Shown here: in pieces, positions 8,100 to 18,980 of the stretch
Layout of the letters: each line of letters opens with the position of its first letter
How positions within the stretch are numbered: position 1 is the first letter of the stretch
NCBI GenBank assembly: GCA_019120575.1
Contig: DWUU01000048.1
Coordinates: forward strand, 62,001 to 126,000
Source of the DNA: Candidatus Mediterraneibacter quadrami
GTDB taxonomy: Bacteria > Bacillota > Clostridia > Lachnospirales > Lachnospiraceae
DNA length: 64,000 bases
Direction of reading: 5' to 3'
Position numbers and translations under genes: made by a program
Notes under the pieces: generated by a model
Seen by the model: only the letters and a program-made list of their open reading frames with translations
Database searches by the model: none
Told to the model about the DNA's origin: nothing

Positions 8100-9506
8100 A
8101 TGGAGTGGAAGAGACTTCTTTCATGCAGTCGGGAACGGGAGAGCGGATCTGCGCGCAAAGCATCCGATCTCAGGAGCGAATTTGAAAAAGACTATCACCG
8201 GATCATAGGGAGCGCGTCGTTTCGAAGGCTTCAGGACAAAACGCAGGTGTTCCCGCTCGACAAGAGCGACTTTATCCGCACCAGGCTGACACATTCTCTG
8301 GAGGTGGCCTCTTTCGGAAAATCGCTGGGGCAGAATATCGGTGAGAATATTCTGTCCGGCCATAGAGACGCCGGATTTACCGGGCAGATGAAAGAAGATA
8401 TCTCGCATATACTGGAATGCGCGGGCCTGCTCCATGATATCGGCAATCCGCCGTTCGGACATTTCGGGGAGATCGCGATCCGGGAATGGTTCCGCAGAAA
8501 TCTCCCGAAGATGAAATTCAAAGGGGTTCCGGTCGCGCAGATGCTTTCTCCGCAGATGCAGGCGGATTTCTGCCATTTTGACGGCAATGCCCAGGCGTTA
8601 CGTCTGGTGACCAGGCTGCACTATCTGGTCGATGAGTACGGAATGAATCTGACCTGTGCGCTTCTGAACACGATTATTAAGTACCCGGTTCCGTCTACGG
8701 AGATTGACGAAGAGGGAAAGGACCTGATCCGGAAGAAGATGGGGTATTTCCTTGCCGATGAAGAGACATTCCGCTATGTTACCGGGAATACCGGCACGGG
8801 GAACCGGCGGCATCCGCTTACGTTTATCCTTGAGGCGGCGGATGATCTTGCATATAAGACGGCGGATGTGGAAGATGCATTTGTCAAGGGATTCATTTCC
8901 TATTATGCACTTCAGCGAGAACTGAAAGAGCTTGAGGAGAGACATCCCGATTCGCCGTTCAGGCCGCTGGAGAAACTGAATCGTTTCTTTGAACGCGGCA
9001 TCGAGAAACAGATCAGCCACCCGGAAGCCTATGCGGTTAAGAACTGGATCGTCAGCGTACAGGGGTTTCTGATCAGCTGCGCAACTTTCGGATTTACATC
9101 CAACTATGACAGCATTATGGCCGGGACATACGGGCACGACCTGTTCTACGGGACATACGGGCAGCATCTGATGGATCTGCTGGGCGATATGGCTGACAGA
9201 CGGGTATTTTCCTCCATGGCGATCTACAAGATGGAAGTATCCGAGTCAGCGATCCTGAATGATCTGATGGATAAGCTTGCCAGAGCCGTCCTGTACTATG
9301 ACACCGGCGTGGAGCAGGACACTATTGACAGACGGGTGATTTCGTTTATATCGGATAATTATAAAAATGCATACCGCCTTCAGGCGCAGGGCAGAGATGA
9401 AAACGGGAAGCTGTATCTCCGCCTGCTTCTGATGACGGATTATCTGTGCGGTATGACCGACAGCTATGCGAAGCGGCTTTATCAGGAGATGAACGGCATT
9501 ATCTGA
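8100..9506 (+). CDS. dgt: Deoxyguanosinetriphosphate triphosphohydrolase-like protein (dGTPase, HD domain)
   Basis: Hydrolyses dGTP, or other dNTPs, to the nucleoside and tripolyphosphate, adjusting nucleotide pools. The 468-residue length fits the family. HD-domain metal ligands are visible: His65 in RLTHSLEVA, His112-Asp113 in LLHDIGNPPFGHFGE, and a later Asp in EAADDLAYKTADVEDA. The early FRRLQDKTQVF motif is also typical of Dgt. It starts at ATG 8100, 27 bases after the previous stop. The 3' end overlaps the convergent gene on the other strand by 8 bases. Substrate range among dNTPs cannot be judged from sequence. Confidence 0.92.
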   Translation: MEWKRLLSCSRERESGSARKASDLRSEFEKDYHRIIGSASFRRLQDKTQVFPLDKSDFIRTRLTHSLEVASFGKSLGQNIGENILSGHRDAGFTGQMKEDISHILECAGLLHDIGNPPFGHFGEIAIREWFRRNLPKMKFKGVPVAQMLSPQMQADFCHFDGNAQALRLVTRLHYLVDEYGMNLTCALLNTIIKYPVPSTEIDEEGKDLIRKKMGYFLADEETFRYVTGNTGTGNRRHPLTFILEAADDLAYKTADVEDAFVKGFISYYALQRELKELEERHPDSPFRPLEKLNRFFERGIEKQISHPEAYAVKNWIVSVQGFLISCATFGFTSNYDSIMAGTYGHDLFYGTYGQHLMDLLGDMADRRVFSSMAIYKMEVSESAILNDLMDKLARAVLYYDTGVEQDTIDRRVISFISDNYKNAYRLQAQGRDENGKLYLRLLLMTDYLCGMTDSYAKRLYQEMNGII

Positions 9507-10287
9507 CGCAGCGGCACCAGTGGCCGAAGTTCACGTTCGTGCTGCATTCATTTTCACTGAGATCAAGGGCGGAGACGCCGTCCTGTGTAAAATGCGGAAA
9601 GCCGAACAGATCGGCTGCACGCGCCTCCCGCGGATCATAGATGCCGGGGACGCCAAGCCAGAGCCGTCCGTCGTCCTCCAGAAGGAGCAGATGGCCGTAA
9701 TTACGATATCCGTGCAGGAGAAAGCTGTTGTTGGCCAGCGGCCAGAACCTGCGCGGCAGCAAAGTGAGATCGGAGCGTTTGATTTTACGCGCCTGGATTT
9801 CACTTTTTTTCTCGGCGGATCCCAGGTCGGCCGGCGGGTCAGTATCTGCCGGTGAAGACAGGCTGTTCGCTGAGTCTTCGGCAGAAGCAGCCGCGGGCAT
9901 AAATATATCAGCCGGCGGGAGCGGATCAGCGGCCACCCAGAAGACCGGCAGAGCAGAAGCGGCCGGGGAATCCTCCGGGCGGCAGATCAGAAAGCCGGAA
10001 AGTTCAGCTAGGGTGCAGCCCTCCGGAAACATCCGGTCCGGGACTGAGAGCCGGGCGGTAAGTTCACTCCGCCGGCAGGCAACGGTGCTGATGCGAGATA
10101 CGACGATCCTGTCTTCCGTAAGACGGAAGGCGGACAGATCAAACCGGTCGTCGTCCGCGGCAGGAATCTGTGTCGCGCGCAGCTGCAGGATGCAGGAATG
10201 AAAATATTCCGTGACATGGATAAAGCCGGCGCAACGTACAGGCCGGCCGTTATTATATTCATAAAGATAAGATGTACCTTGTTCCAT
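9499..10287 (-). CDS. Conserved hypothetical protein, probably DUF6128-like
   Basis: A 262-residue protein I do not recognise functionally. The N-terminal part (1-125) starts MEQGTSYLYEYNNG and has mixed charged and hydrophobic strands. Residues about 125-165 form an Ala/Ser/Pro/Asp-rich linker. The C-terminal part (about 170-262) holds the stretch FWPLANNSFLLHGYRNYGHL and GVPGIYDPREA, which I recall from lachnospiraceal hypothetical proteins annotated DUF6128; that memory cannot be checked here. No signal peptide or membrane segment is visible. It converges on dgt with an 8-base overlap and is divergent from tadA. Confidence 0.65.
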   Translation of the reverse strand: MEQGTSYLYEYNNGRPVRCAGFIHVTEYFHSCILQLRATQIPAADDDRFDLSAFRLTEDRIVVSRISTVACRRSELTARLSVPDRMFPEGCTLAELSGFLICRPEDSPAASALPVFWVAADPLPPADIFMPAAASAEDSANSLSSPADTDPPADLGSAEKKSEIQARKIKRSDLTLLPRRFWPLANNSFLLHGYRNYGHLLLLEDDGRLWLGVPGIYDPREARAADLFGFPHFTQDGVSALDLSENECSTNVNFGHWCRCVR

Positions 10288-10377
10288 AAAATATAACCTC
10301 GGGTCTTGTCTCTTTCATTTCAGTCTATTCAGATGAGAGAGAAAAAAGAACGGAGAAAGGAGGGCGGAGAGGATCAT

Positions 10378-10899
10378 ATGGCTGAGAAAAAAACTGATAC
10401 CTGCATGGAGCAGATAAAAACGGATGAAAAGTATATGCGGGAAGCCATCCGGCAGGCGAAGAAAGCCTGGAAGCTGGATGAAACGCCCATCGGCTGCGTG
10501 ATCGTCCATGAGGGCAGGATCATCGGCCGGGGATATAACCGCAGGAATACGGATAAGAGTCCTCTGGCCCACGCGGAGATCACGGCGATCCGGAAAGCCA
10601 GCAAAAAGACCGGAGACTGGCGCCTGGAAGAGTGCACCCTCTATGTGACGCTGGAGCCTTGCCAGATGTGCGCCGGAGCCATCATACAGTCGCGGATCCC
10701 GAGGGTGGTTGTGGGCTGTATGAATCCCAAGGCGGGATGCGCCGGATCGGTCCTGAACCTGCTGGATGTAAAGGCGTTCAACCATCAGGCGGAGCTTACG
10801 ACCGGCGTGCTGGAGGAAGAGTGCAGCGCGCTGATGACAGGGTTTTTCAAAGAACTGAGAGAAAAAAAGAAGAAAGAGAAAGCGAAGTCCGCTGTTTAA
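10378..10899 (+). CDS. tadA: tRNA-specific adenosine deaminase TadA
   Basis: Converts the wobble adenosine 34 of tRNA-Arg(ACG) to inosine. The 173-residue protein carries the deaminase zinc site: HAE (65-67) with the proton-shuttle Glu67, and PCQMC (94-98) with Cys95 and Cys98. The C-terminal tail is Lys/Glu-rich. ATG 10378 is chosen because the purine-rich AGGAGGGCGGAGAGG precedes it; an upstream in-frame start at 10306 would add 24 residues that do not look conserved. TadA is normally essential, and related cytidine deaminases are distinguished by the PIGCVIV context seen here. Confidence 0.93.
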   Translation: MAEKKTDTCMEQIKTDEKYMREAIRQAKKAWKLDETPIGCVIVHEGRIIGRGYNRRNTDKSPLAHAEITAIRKASKKTGDWRLEECTLYVTLEPCQMCAGAIIQSRIPRVVVGCMNPKAGCAGSVLNLLDVKAFNHQAELTTGVLEEECSALMTGFFKELREKKKKEKAKSAV

Positions 10900-10976
10900 A
10901 TCTTCCACCGACGGAGAGCTGCGTGGTCAGAAGGAGCTGTTCTGCATAAGCGGCTTATATGTGAAACTTTTTTGTA

Positions 10977-11450
10977 TTATGAAGCAGTTTCTTTTTCGTG
11001 AAAGATCAGCCGGAACAGGAACCGTACAAGAGGGCCGGCATAACACATCTGCCAGAAGAACGCCATCGGGAAATTGAAGGCTGTTGTCTGCAGCCAGACG
11101 GCGATAAACTCACTGCCTGCATTTTTAAACAGGATGGTTGCCGTAAGGCTCATAAGCGGGCACATACACATGACAGATACAGCGGAAATGGCCAGGACCA
11201 GATGGAACGGATTCTCTTTTCGCGGGTCAACGATCCGGAATGCGGCGCGTTTTGCCATGTGTCCCACGAGGAAGAAATCAAGGATAAAAGCAACCGGCGC
11301 CATGATGATCAGTTCATGGAACGCAGACAGAAATACACTGCTGTCCAGTCCGCCGATATTAAGGGCGATGTTGTAACAGATCATTGCATACACCATGACA
11401 AATACCATTATAATGGTAAAAATTACTTCCTGAAATTTAGTTTTGGGCAT
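10977..11450 (-). CDS. DUF2798-family membrane protein
   Basis: A 157-residue protein with four hydrophobic segments (about 10-30, 42-65, 82-105 and 122-150). The pattern MPKTKFQEVIFTIIMVFVMVYAM at the start and PVAFILDFFLVG in the second segment fit two copies of the DUF2798 two-helix unit. Function is unknown in the family. An AGGAGG-type site lies just upstream of the start codon on the minus strand. It stands alone, downstream of the SRP RNA gene on the same strand, about 105 bases away. The antisense open frame here is a shadow. Confidence 0.75.
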   Translation of the reverse strand: MPKTKFQEVIFTIIMVFVMVYAMICYNIALNIGGLDSSVFLSAFHELIIMAPVAFILDFFLVGHMAKRAAFRIVDPRKENPFHLVLAISAVSVMCMCPLMSLTATILFKNAGSEFIAVWLQTTAFNFPMAFFWQMCYAGPLVRFLFRLIFHEKETAS

Positions 11451-11555
11451 AAAAAATCCTCCTTACATGATATCCGACAGAAAAATGTGTTGTTCGTTAT
11501 CATTCAGGAGAATGTTTCGTTTCCAATAAAACCAGTTATCTGCTATTCTTTTTTT

Positions 11556-11815
11556 CGTGCATTGCGCTTCGAACATGATCCACAGACGTTACCCCGGCAG
11601 TTGACTCAGCCCAGGCGCCCTTACGGCACCCGGAAGGTCCTGCTTAGTGCTGCTCCGTTCCCGGCCTGACACGGTTCACAGGTTCCCGTCGCGTAAGACC
11701 CGGACATCAACGCCACTTACCGGGGGCAGCTCTGCAGACTGCCGCCCTCCGCGCAATATCACCCCTGCTATAGCGGATTGCAGGTACAAGGTACCGCTAA
11801 CACCCCGGCTGCACG
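11556..11815 (-). ncRNA. ffs: Signal recognition particle RNA, large Firmicutes type with Alu domain
   Basis: Read on the minus strand, this is an approximately 260-nucleotide SRP RNA. The universally conserved helix 8 core is present (GTGAACC, GTCAGGCCGGGAACGGAGCAGC, split here by a short variation of the GGAA tetraloop region, about 11655-11690). The Alu-domain part follows the 5' end, with GGTACCTTGTACCTGCAATC as in Bacillus scRNA. The 5' CGTGC (11811-11815) pairs with the 3' GCACG (11556-11560), closing the molecule. No T-run follows the 3' end, so the mature end is probably made by processing. It binds Ffh for membrane targeting. Confidence 0.93.
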
Positions 11816-11822
11816 AGTCTTA

Positions 11823-11851
11823 ATTGTACATGGTTTTCCCCGAAATGTCAA
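11823..11851 (-). promoter_or_regulatory. Promoter of the SRP RNA gene
   Basis: On the minus strand: perfect TTGACA (11846-11851), 17-base spacer and TACAAT (11823-11828), about 7 bases before the RNA 5' end. It is near consensus, as expected for a highly expressed stable RNA. Confidence 0.85.
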
Positions 11852-11870
11852 CGGATACGGGGAAAACAAA

Positions 11871-11899
11871 TTGCCGAAAAACCGGAACGGTGATAAAAT
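11871..11899 (+). promoter_or_regulatory. Probable promoter of the radical SAM gene
   Basis: TTGCCG (11871-11876), 17-base spacer and TAAAAT (11894-11899), divergent from the SRP RNA promoter 20 bases away. The start codon follows at 11941. Confidence 0.55.
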
Positions 11900-11940
11900 G
11901 ATGTGACGACTAAAATTCAGTTAAGAAATGGAGCACCCGG

Positions 11941-13617
11941 ATGAATATCCTGTTAACAGCCATTAATGCAAAATACATCCATTCCAATCCCGCCGTGTAC
12001 AGCCTGCGCGCCTGTGCGTGCCGGTACGGCGGCAGCAGATATGAAGAAGAGATCCGGATCGCGGAATATACGATCAACCAGCCGGTCGATGAGATCCTCA
12101 TGGATATCTATGTACGTCATCCGGACATCCTGTGCATCTCCTGCTATCTGTGGAACATCAGCTATGTAGAACAGCTGATTCGGGAGATCCCGAAGGTCCT
12201 GCCGGAGACGAAGATCTGGCTGGGCGGCCCGGAAGTGTCCTACAATGCCCGTGAGATGCTGGATGGATACCCCGGACTTGCGGGCATCATGTGCGGCGAA
12301 GGAGAGAGGATATTTCTTGATATGCTTGAGACTTACGCTGCCGGAAATGAGCCGGAAGAGATCCTGACGGCGCGGGAGGCGCTGGATCTGAGCACCCTCC
12401 CTTTCATCTACGAACATATTGAGGACTTTGACAACCGGATCGTTTACTATGAGTCCAGCCGGGGCTGCCCGTTTTCCTGTAGCTACTGTCTGTCCTCCAT
12501 TGATAAATGCCTCCGCTTCCGGGATCCGGACCTGGTGCGGCGGGAACTGCAGTTTTTCATCGATCACGAAGTGCCGCAGGTGAAGTTCGTGGACCGGACA
12601 TTCAACTGCCGGCACGATCATGCTATGGCGGTATGGAGTTATATAAAAGAACATGACCGGGGGATCACGAACTTCCACTTTGAGGTGGCGGCGGATCTTC
12701 TGAATGATGAGGAGATCGCGCTGATCCGCAGCATGCGCCCGGGACTGATCCAGCTGGAGATCGGGGTTCAGTCCACGAATCCGGATACGGTCCGGGAGAT
12801 CCGCCGCCGGATGGATCTGGCGAAAGTGGAGGAGAATGTGGCGGCTGTCCGGGAGGCGCGGAACATCCACCAGCATCTGGACCTGATCGCAGGGCTTCCG
12901 TATGAAGATTACGACAGCTTCGCCCGGTCCTTTGACCGGGTGTATGCCATGAAGCCGGATCAGCTCCAGCTCGGTTTCCTGAAAGTGCTGAAGGGTTCGC
13001 TCATGCATGAGAAGACAGAAGAATACGGACTGGTTTACCAGGACCGGCCGCCCTATGAAGTGCTCTCCACGAAATGGCTTCCCTACAGAGATGTGATCCG
13101 GCTGAAGAAGATCGAAGAGATGGTGGAAGTCTATTATAACAGCGGACAGTTCCGGAACACGATGGAACAGCTGGAGCGGGCGTATGCTTCACCTTTTGAA
13201 ATGTACAGCGAACTGGCGGATTATTACGAAAAGAACGGGCTGTCCAGGATCAGCCACTCCAGGATCGCCAGGTATGAGATCCTGTATCATTTTATAGAAG
13301 AGACCGAAGGCGCGGAACGGATCGCGGAATACAGGGAGTGGTTGACACTGGACCTGTATCTGCGTGATAATGTAAAGAACCGGCCGACATTTCTCGGGGA
13401 GAACCGGGTAAAACCGGATGAGGCGGCGGCCTTCTATAAGGCGGAAGAGGAAGAACGCCGGTATCTGAGCGGGTATGAGGGCTATGACCGGCGGCAGATG
13501 CGGAAGATGACCCATCTCGAGAAGATCGGAGAAGAAGTACTGCTCTTTGATTACCGGAAAAGGAATCCGCTGAACGGTGACGCGGCCATATACAGGATAG
13601 AGATGCCCAAACAGTGA
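11941..13617 (+). CDS. B12-binding-type radical SAM protein with DUF4080 C-terminus
   Basis: A 558-residue radical SAM enzyme. Residues 1-140 look like the Rossmann-type B12-binding domain found in this superfamily (ILCISCYLWN, WLGGPEVS). The cluster motif is CPFSCSYC with Cys176, Cys180 and Cys183, binding a 4Fe-4S cluster and SAM. The core continues to about residue 370, and the last 190 residues match the DUF4080 region by overall pattern. The classical DxHxxG cobalamin-binding motif is not evident, so cobalamin use is uncertain. The reaction is unknown; relatives are often misnamed Mg-protoporphyrin oxidative cyclase. It starts at ATG 11941. Confidence 0.85.
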   Translation: MNILLTAINAKYIHSNPAVYSLRACACRYGGSRYEEEIRIAEYTINQPVDEILMDIYVRHPDILCISCYLWNISYVEQLIREIPKVLPETKIWLGGPEVSYNAREMLDGYPGLAGIMCGEGERIFLDMLETYAAGNEPEEILTAREALDLSTLPFIYEHIEDFDNRIVYYESSRGCPFSCSYCLSSIDKCLRFRDPDLVRRELQFFIDHEVPQVKFVDRTFNCRHDHAMAVWSYIKEHDRGITNFHFEVAADLLNDEEIALIRSMRPGLIQLEIGVQSTNPDTVREIRRRMDLAKVEENVAAVREARNIHQHLDLIAGLPYEDYDSFARSFDRVYAMKPDQLQLGFLKVLKGSLMHEKTEEYGLVYQDRPPYEVLSTKWLPYRDVIRLKKIEEMVEVYYNSGQFRNTMEQLERAYASPFEMYSELADYYEKNGLSRISHSRIARYEILYHFIEETEGAERIAEYREWLTLDLYLRDNVKNRPTFLGENRVKPDEAAAFYKAEEEERRYLSGYEGYDRRQMRKMTHLEKIGEEVLLFDYRKRNPLNGDAAIYRIEMPKQ

Positions 13618-13667
13618 GTAAAAGAGCCTGCGGTGATGAGCGGCGGGCGGAGAAAAGGAGAGAGAAA

Positions 13668-13769
13668 ATGAATTTCCATGATAAAAAATTCAGACGGATC
13701 GTATCGATCATCATTCTCGTGCTTGTGGCGGCCATGGTGCTGACGATGGTGCTGCCTTATGTAGTCTGA
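13668..13769 (+). CDS. 33-residue single-pass membrane miniprotein
   Basis: A short open frame, MNFHDKKFRRIVS followed by a hydrophobic helix of about 18 residues rich in Ile, Val, Leu and Ala and ending YVV. It has a good AAAAGGAGAGAG ribosome site 6 bases before the ATG, a positively charged N-terminus (cytoplasmic by the positive-inside rule) and fits the gap between its neighbours, 14 bases before the next start. These properties favour a real gene over chance. The function is unknown. Confidence 0.65.
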   Translation: MNFHDKKFRRIVSIIILVLVAAMVLTMVLPYVV

Positions 13770-13783
13770 TCAGGAGTGAAATC

Positions 13784-14803
13784 ATGCGGACAGGAAAATT
13801 AACTCAGACGGCCTGGCAGAGGTCGGTCAGGCGGCAGCTGCGGACAAAACGGGATGAAGTGATCTCGGTTCCGTCGCCGTATGAAAACTGCTCCGGGATC
13901 CGGACGGAAAACGGAGCGGAGTTTATGTGGGCGGACGCCTGCGCCGCCGGAAATGGTGCGAAGGCCGGATTTTATGCGGTGCTCCATGCGGCCGGGAATC
14001 TGGCGGCGAAAGGGGCCGGGGCAGCAGGCGTGTCGATCCGCGTCATGCTTCCCGAGGGAGCGGAGGAAGACCTGCTCCGTGACATTGCCGGAGAAGCGGA
14101 GCGCGCCTGCGCAGGGATGAATATACAGATCACAGCCTTTCAGGGAGAGGTGACCATGGCGGAGGCACAGCCGGTTATTTATGCATGCGCGGTCGGGGTG
14201 AGAGAAAATATACCCGGTCGGGATGCAGAGCAGCAGACGGCAGAAAGCAGGAGCGGAGCGGAACTTCTCATGTGCGGCTATGCAGGGCTGGAAGGAACGC
14301 TCCGGATCCTTTCTGAAAGCCGGGCGGATCTGAGTACGCGTTTCACAGATACATTTCTGGATGGGGCGGAGCGGCTGGAAGATGAACTGGTGACGCCGGG
14401 ACAGGTGCTGCGTGTATTTGCAGCAGACGGAAATGCGGCCGTGCGCCAGATCGGAAGCGGCGGGATCCTGGCGGCGCTGTGGGAGCTCTGTGAACAGAAA
14501 GAGGCCGGTTTTGAGATCGATATGCACCGCATCGCACTGAAGCAGGAGACCGTGGAGATCTGTGAGTTCTACCGTCTGAACCCGTACCAGATGACTTCAG
14601 TGGGCAGCTTCCTGATCCTGACGGAGCATGCGGATGAAGTGCTTGCCGCACTGGAAAAGGCAGGCGCCCGTGCGGTCCGGCTCGGGACAGCCGGAAAGCA
14701 GAATGCGCGGGTGATCCGAAACGGGGAAGAGACAAGATATCTCGACCGACCGGCGCCTGACGAGCTGCTCCGGTGGCAGACGGAGAGGAGAGAGACATGT
14801 TAA
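13784..14803 (+). CDS. AIR synthase/HypE-like (PurM superfamily) protein of unknown function
   Basis: A 339-residue protein that resembles the AIR-synthase-related family (COG1973-type hydrogenase maturation factor homologues). Supporting signs are the N-terminal PYENCSGI, the glycine-rich SGGILAALWELCEQKEAGFEID stretch (interrupted here at position about 225-245, like the PurM C-domain TGGG/GIxGALxE motif) and the late PYQMTSVGSFLI. It is not HypE: it lacks the PRxC tail, and a genuine hypE is at 29082. The gene overlaps trmL by 7 bases. No ligand can be assigned; ATP binding is expected from the fold only. Confidence 0.6.
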   Translation: MRTGKLTQTAWQRSVRRQLRTKRDEVISVPSPYENCSGIRTENGAEFMWADACAAGNGAKAGFYAVLHAAGNLAAKGAGAAGVSIRVMLPEGAEEDLLRDIAGEAERACAGMNIQITAFQGEVTMAEAQPVIYACAVGVRENIPGRDAEQQTAESRSGAELLMCGYAGLEGTLRILSESRADLSTRFTDTFLDGAERLEDELVTPGQVLRVFAADGNAAVRQIGSGGILAALWELCEQKEAGFEIDMHRIALKQETVEICEFYRLNPYQMTSVGSFLILTEHADEVLAALEKAGARAVRLGTAGKQNARVIRNGEETRYLDRPAPDELLRWQTERRETC

Positions 14804-15291
14804 ATATCGTACTTCATGAGCCGGAGATCCCGGCCAATACAGGAAATATCGGACGGACCTGCGTGGCGGCCGGAGCACGGCTCCATCTGATCGGGCCGCT
14901 CGGGTTCAGCCTCAGTGAAAAAGCATTGAAGCGGGCAGGGATGGATTACTGGAAAGACCTGGACGTGACCGTGTATATCGATTATAAGGATTTTCTGGAA
15001 AAAAATCCGGGTGCGAAGATCTATATGGCGACGACAAAAGCTGAAAAAGTGTACACGGAAGTCAGCTATGAACCGGACTGCTATATCATGTTCGGGAAAG
15101 AGAGCGCAGGCATTCCGGAGGAGATCCTTGTAGAGAACAGGGAAAACTGCGTGCGCATCCCGATGATGGAGAAGATCCGCTCCCTGAATCTCGGCAATTC
15201 CGCCGCCATCGTGCTGTATGAGGCGCTGCGGCAGAACGGATTCGCCGGGATGGAGAAAGAAGGGGCATTGCACCGGCTGACCTGGGAGTGA
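14797..15291 (+). CDS. trmL: tRNA (cytidine/uridine-34 2'-O-)-methyltransferase TrmL
   Basis: A 164-residue SPOUT methyltransferase that adds a 2'-O-methyl group to the wobble base of certain leucine tRNAs. It begins MLNIVLHEPEIPANTGNIGR, the hallmark of TrmL/YibK, and carries the knot motifs FGKESAGIPEE and RSLNLGNSAAIVLYEALRQ near the C terminus. The length is typical. I chose ATG 14797 after GGAGAGGAGAGAGAC rather than the in-frame ATG at 14773, because 14797 gives the conserved first residue. It overlaps the AIR-synthase-like gene by 7 bases and ends in its own terminator. Confidence 0.94.
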   Translation: MLNIVLHEPEIPANTGNIGRTCVAAGARLHLIGPLGFSLSEKALKRAGMDYWKDLDVTVYIDYKDFLEKNPGAKIYMATTKAEKVYTEVSYEPDCYIMFGKESAGIPEEILVENRENCVRIPMMEKIRSLNLGNSAAIVLYEALRQNGFAGMEKEGALHRLTWE

Positions 15292-15305
15292 CAGGTCAGC
15301 TTTTT
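15276..15305 (+). terminator. Intrinsic terminator overlapping the trmL stop
   Basis: GCTGACCT (15276-15283) pairs with AGGTCAGC (15293-15300), 9-base loop, followed by TTTTT (15301-15305). The trmL stop codon is within the loop. Confidence 0.85.
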
Positions 15306-15376
15306 GCCCACAGCATTGATTATACAGAAAATTCTGCAACAATTATTAATTTTCATTTGCATTTCATATAATTCTT

Positions 15377-15405
15377 TTGAATGTTCAGTTAATCTATTAT
15401 ATAAT
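15377..15405 (+). promoter_or_regulatory. Promoter of the V-type ATPase operon
   Basis: TTGAAT (15377-15382), 17-base spacer and a perfect TATAAT (15400-15405). It is the only good promoter I see before the nine-gene operon; the first start codon is about 110 bases downstream. Confidence 0.75.
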
Positions 15406-15514
15406 AATCCCAAGGTTGTGTTAAAAAACTGCTAAAATCCTTTCCTGTATGAAGCAGGATGATATGGAAAAAACTAATGAGGCAGAAATAAATGGGAAAG
15501 GTGGTGGACAGACT

Positions 15515-15826
15515 ATGGTAGAGGAAACGATCCGGACGATCCGGGAGACGGAGCGGCAGGCGCAGAAGATCGTGGAAGACGCGCAGGCGGAACGGGAACG
15601 GATCCTCGCGGAGGCGGCGGAACGGTCCGGACAGATCCGGGATGAGATCATCGGAAAGGCGAAGGCAGAGGCGAAAGCAAAGGAAAAGCAGGCGGAAGAA
15701 GCTGCCGACAAGCTGGAAAATGAGGCCCGGGCGGCCATTGCCGCAGAGACGGAGAAGCTGAAAAGCTCCGCCGGTGAAAAGAAAAAAGAAGCAGTGGAGG
15801 CGGTTGTCTCGCTGCTGACGCAATAG
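15515..15826 (+). CDS. ntpF: V-type ATPase subunit G/H (peripheral stalk)
   Basis: A 103-residue, almost wholly helical, Ala/Glu/Lys-rich coiled-coil protein, as expected for the stalk subunit that pairs with subunit E and holds the catalytic head to the membrane part. I chose ATG 15515, which gives MVEETIRTIRETERQAQKIV and has GGGAAAGGTGG upstream; an in-frame ATG at 15449 is possible but lacks a good site. It is the first gene of the operon and is followed 28 bases later by subunit I. Assignment rests on composition, size and operon position, since this subunit is poorly conserved. Confidence 0.85.
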   Translation: MVEETIRTIRETERQAQKIVEDAQAERERILAEAAERSGQIRDEIIGKAKAEAKAKEKQAEEAADKLENEARAAIAAETEKLKSSAGEKKKEAVEAVVSLLTQ

Positions 15827-15854
15827 AGCGTTACAGCAAAGGAGGGACTGATAA

Positions 15855-18349
<2,495 letters not shown>

Positions 18350-18361
18350 GGAGACAGGCAT

Positions 18362-18955
18362 ATGAGCGGACTGGATAAAATGAAAGTCCGGATCCTAGAA
18401 GATGCGAAGTGCACGGCGGCGGAGATCACGGGAAAGGCCCGGGAAGAAGCCGGGGCCGCGGTACAGGCCGCAAAGGAGGCCGCAGAAGCGGAGAGCGCGC
18501 AGATCATTGAGCGTGCGGAGCGGAGCGCTTCCGACCATATCCGGAAGGCGGGGTCTTCCATGGATATGCAGCGCAGGCAGGCACTCCTCGGGGCGAAGCA
18601 GGCCGTGATTGGCGAGGTGCTGGACGAGGCATACCGTGCGGTGATGGATCTGGACGATGGATCATATTTTAAACTGCTGGAAAAACTGTTGGAGAAGCAT
18701 GTCCTGCCCGGGGACGGGGAGATCTGTTTTTCCGCGGAAGACCTGAGGCGGATGCCGGAAGGATTCGAAGAGAAGATAAGCCGCATCGCCGCGGCAAAGG
18801 GCGGCAGCCTGAAGGTGTCTGACCGTCCGGCGCAGATGGACGGCGGTTTCCGGCTCGTCTACGGCGGCATTGAAGAGAACTGCACCATCCGGGCTGTGTT
18901 TGACGCAGGAAGAGAGGAAATGTCCGACCGGGTGAACCGGATGCTGTTCGGATAA
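18362..18955 (+). CDS. ntpE: V-type ATPase subunit E (peripheral stalk)
   Basis: A 197-residue protein with a long Ala/Glu-rich helical N-terminal half (about 1-100) and a globular C-terminal half ending in GGFRLVYGGIEENCTIRAVFD, the pattern of subunit E that contacts the top of the AB head. It pairs with subunit G/H to form the peripheral stalk. GGAG lies before ATG 18362, 12 bases after subunit K. Position between K and C matches the common bacterial order. Confidence 0.92.
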   Translation: MSGLDKMKVRILEDAKCTAAEITGKAREEAGAAVQAAKEAAEAESAQIIERAERSASDHIRKAGSSMDMQRRQALLGAKQAVIGEVLDEAYRAVMDLDDGSYFKLLEKLLEKHVLPGDGEICFSAEDLRRMPEGFEEKISRIAAAKGGSLKVSDRPAQMDGGFRLVYGGIEENCTIRAVFDAGREEMSDRVNRMLFG

Positions 18956-18980
18956 AGCGCAGACGTCAGGAGGGATGAAC

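Noticed and set aside
10998-11669. Plus-strand open frame of 223 codons across the DUF2798 gene and SRP RNA
   Set aside because: It runs antisense to a recognisable membrane protein and into the SRP RNA; it has no coding features.
13784-14803. Second hypE gene
   Set aside because: It lacks the C-terminal PRxC tail and the HypE ATP-site pattern; the true hypE is at 29082-30089.
18975-18977. ATG as start of V-ATPase subunit C
   Set aside because: Only one base separates it from AGGAGG; the TTG at 18981 has normal spacing.
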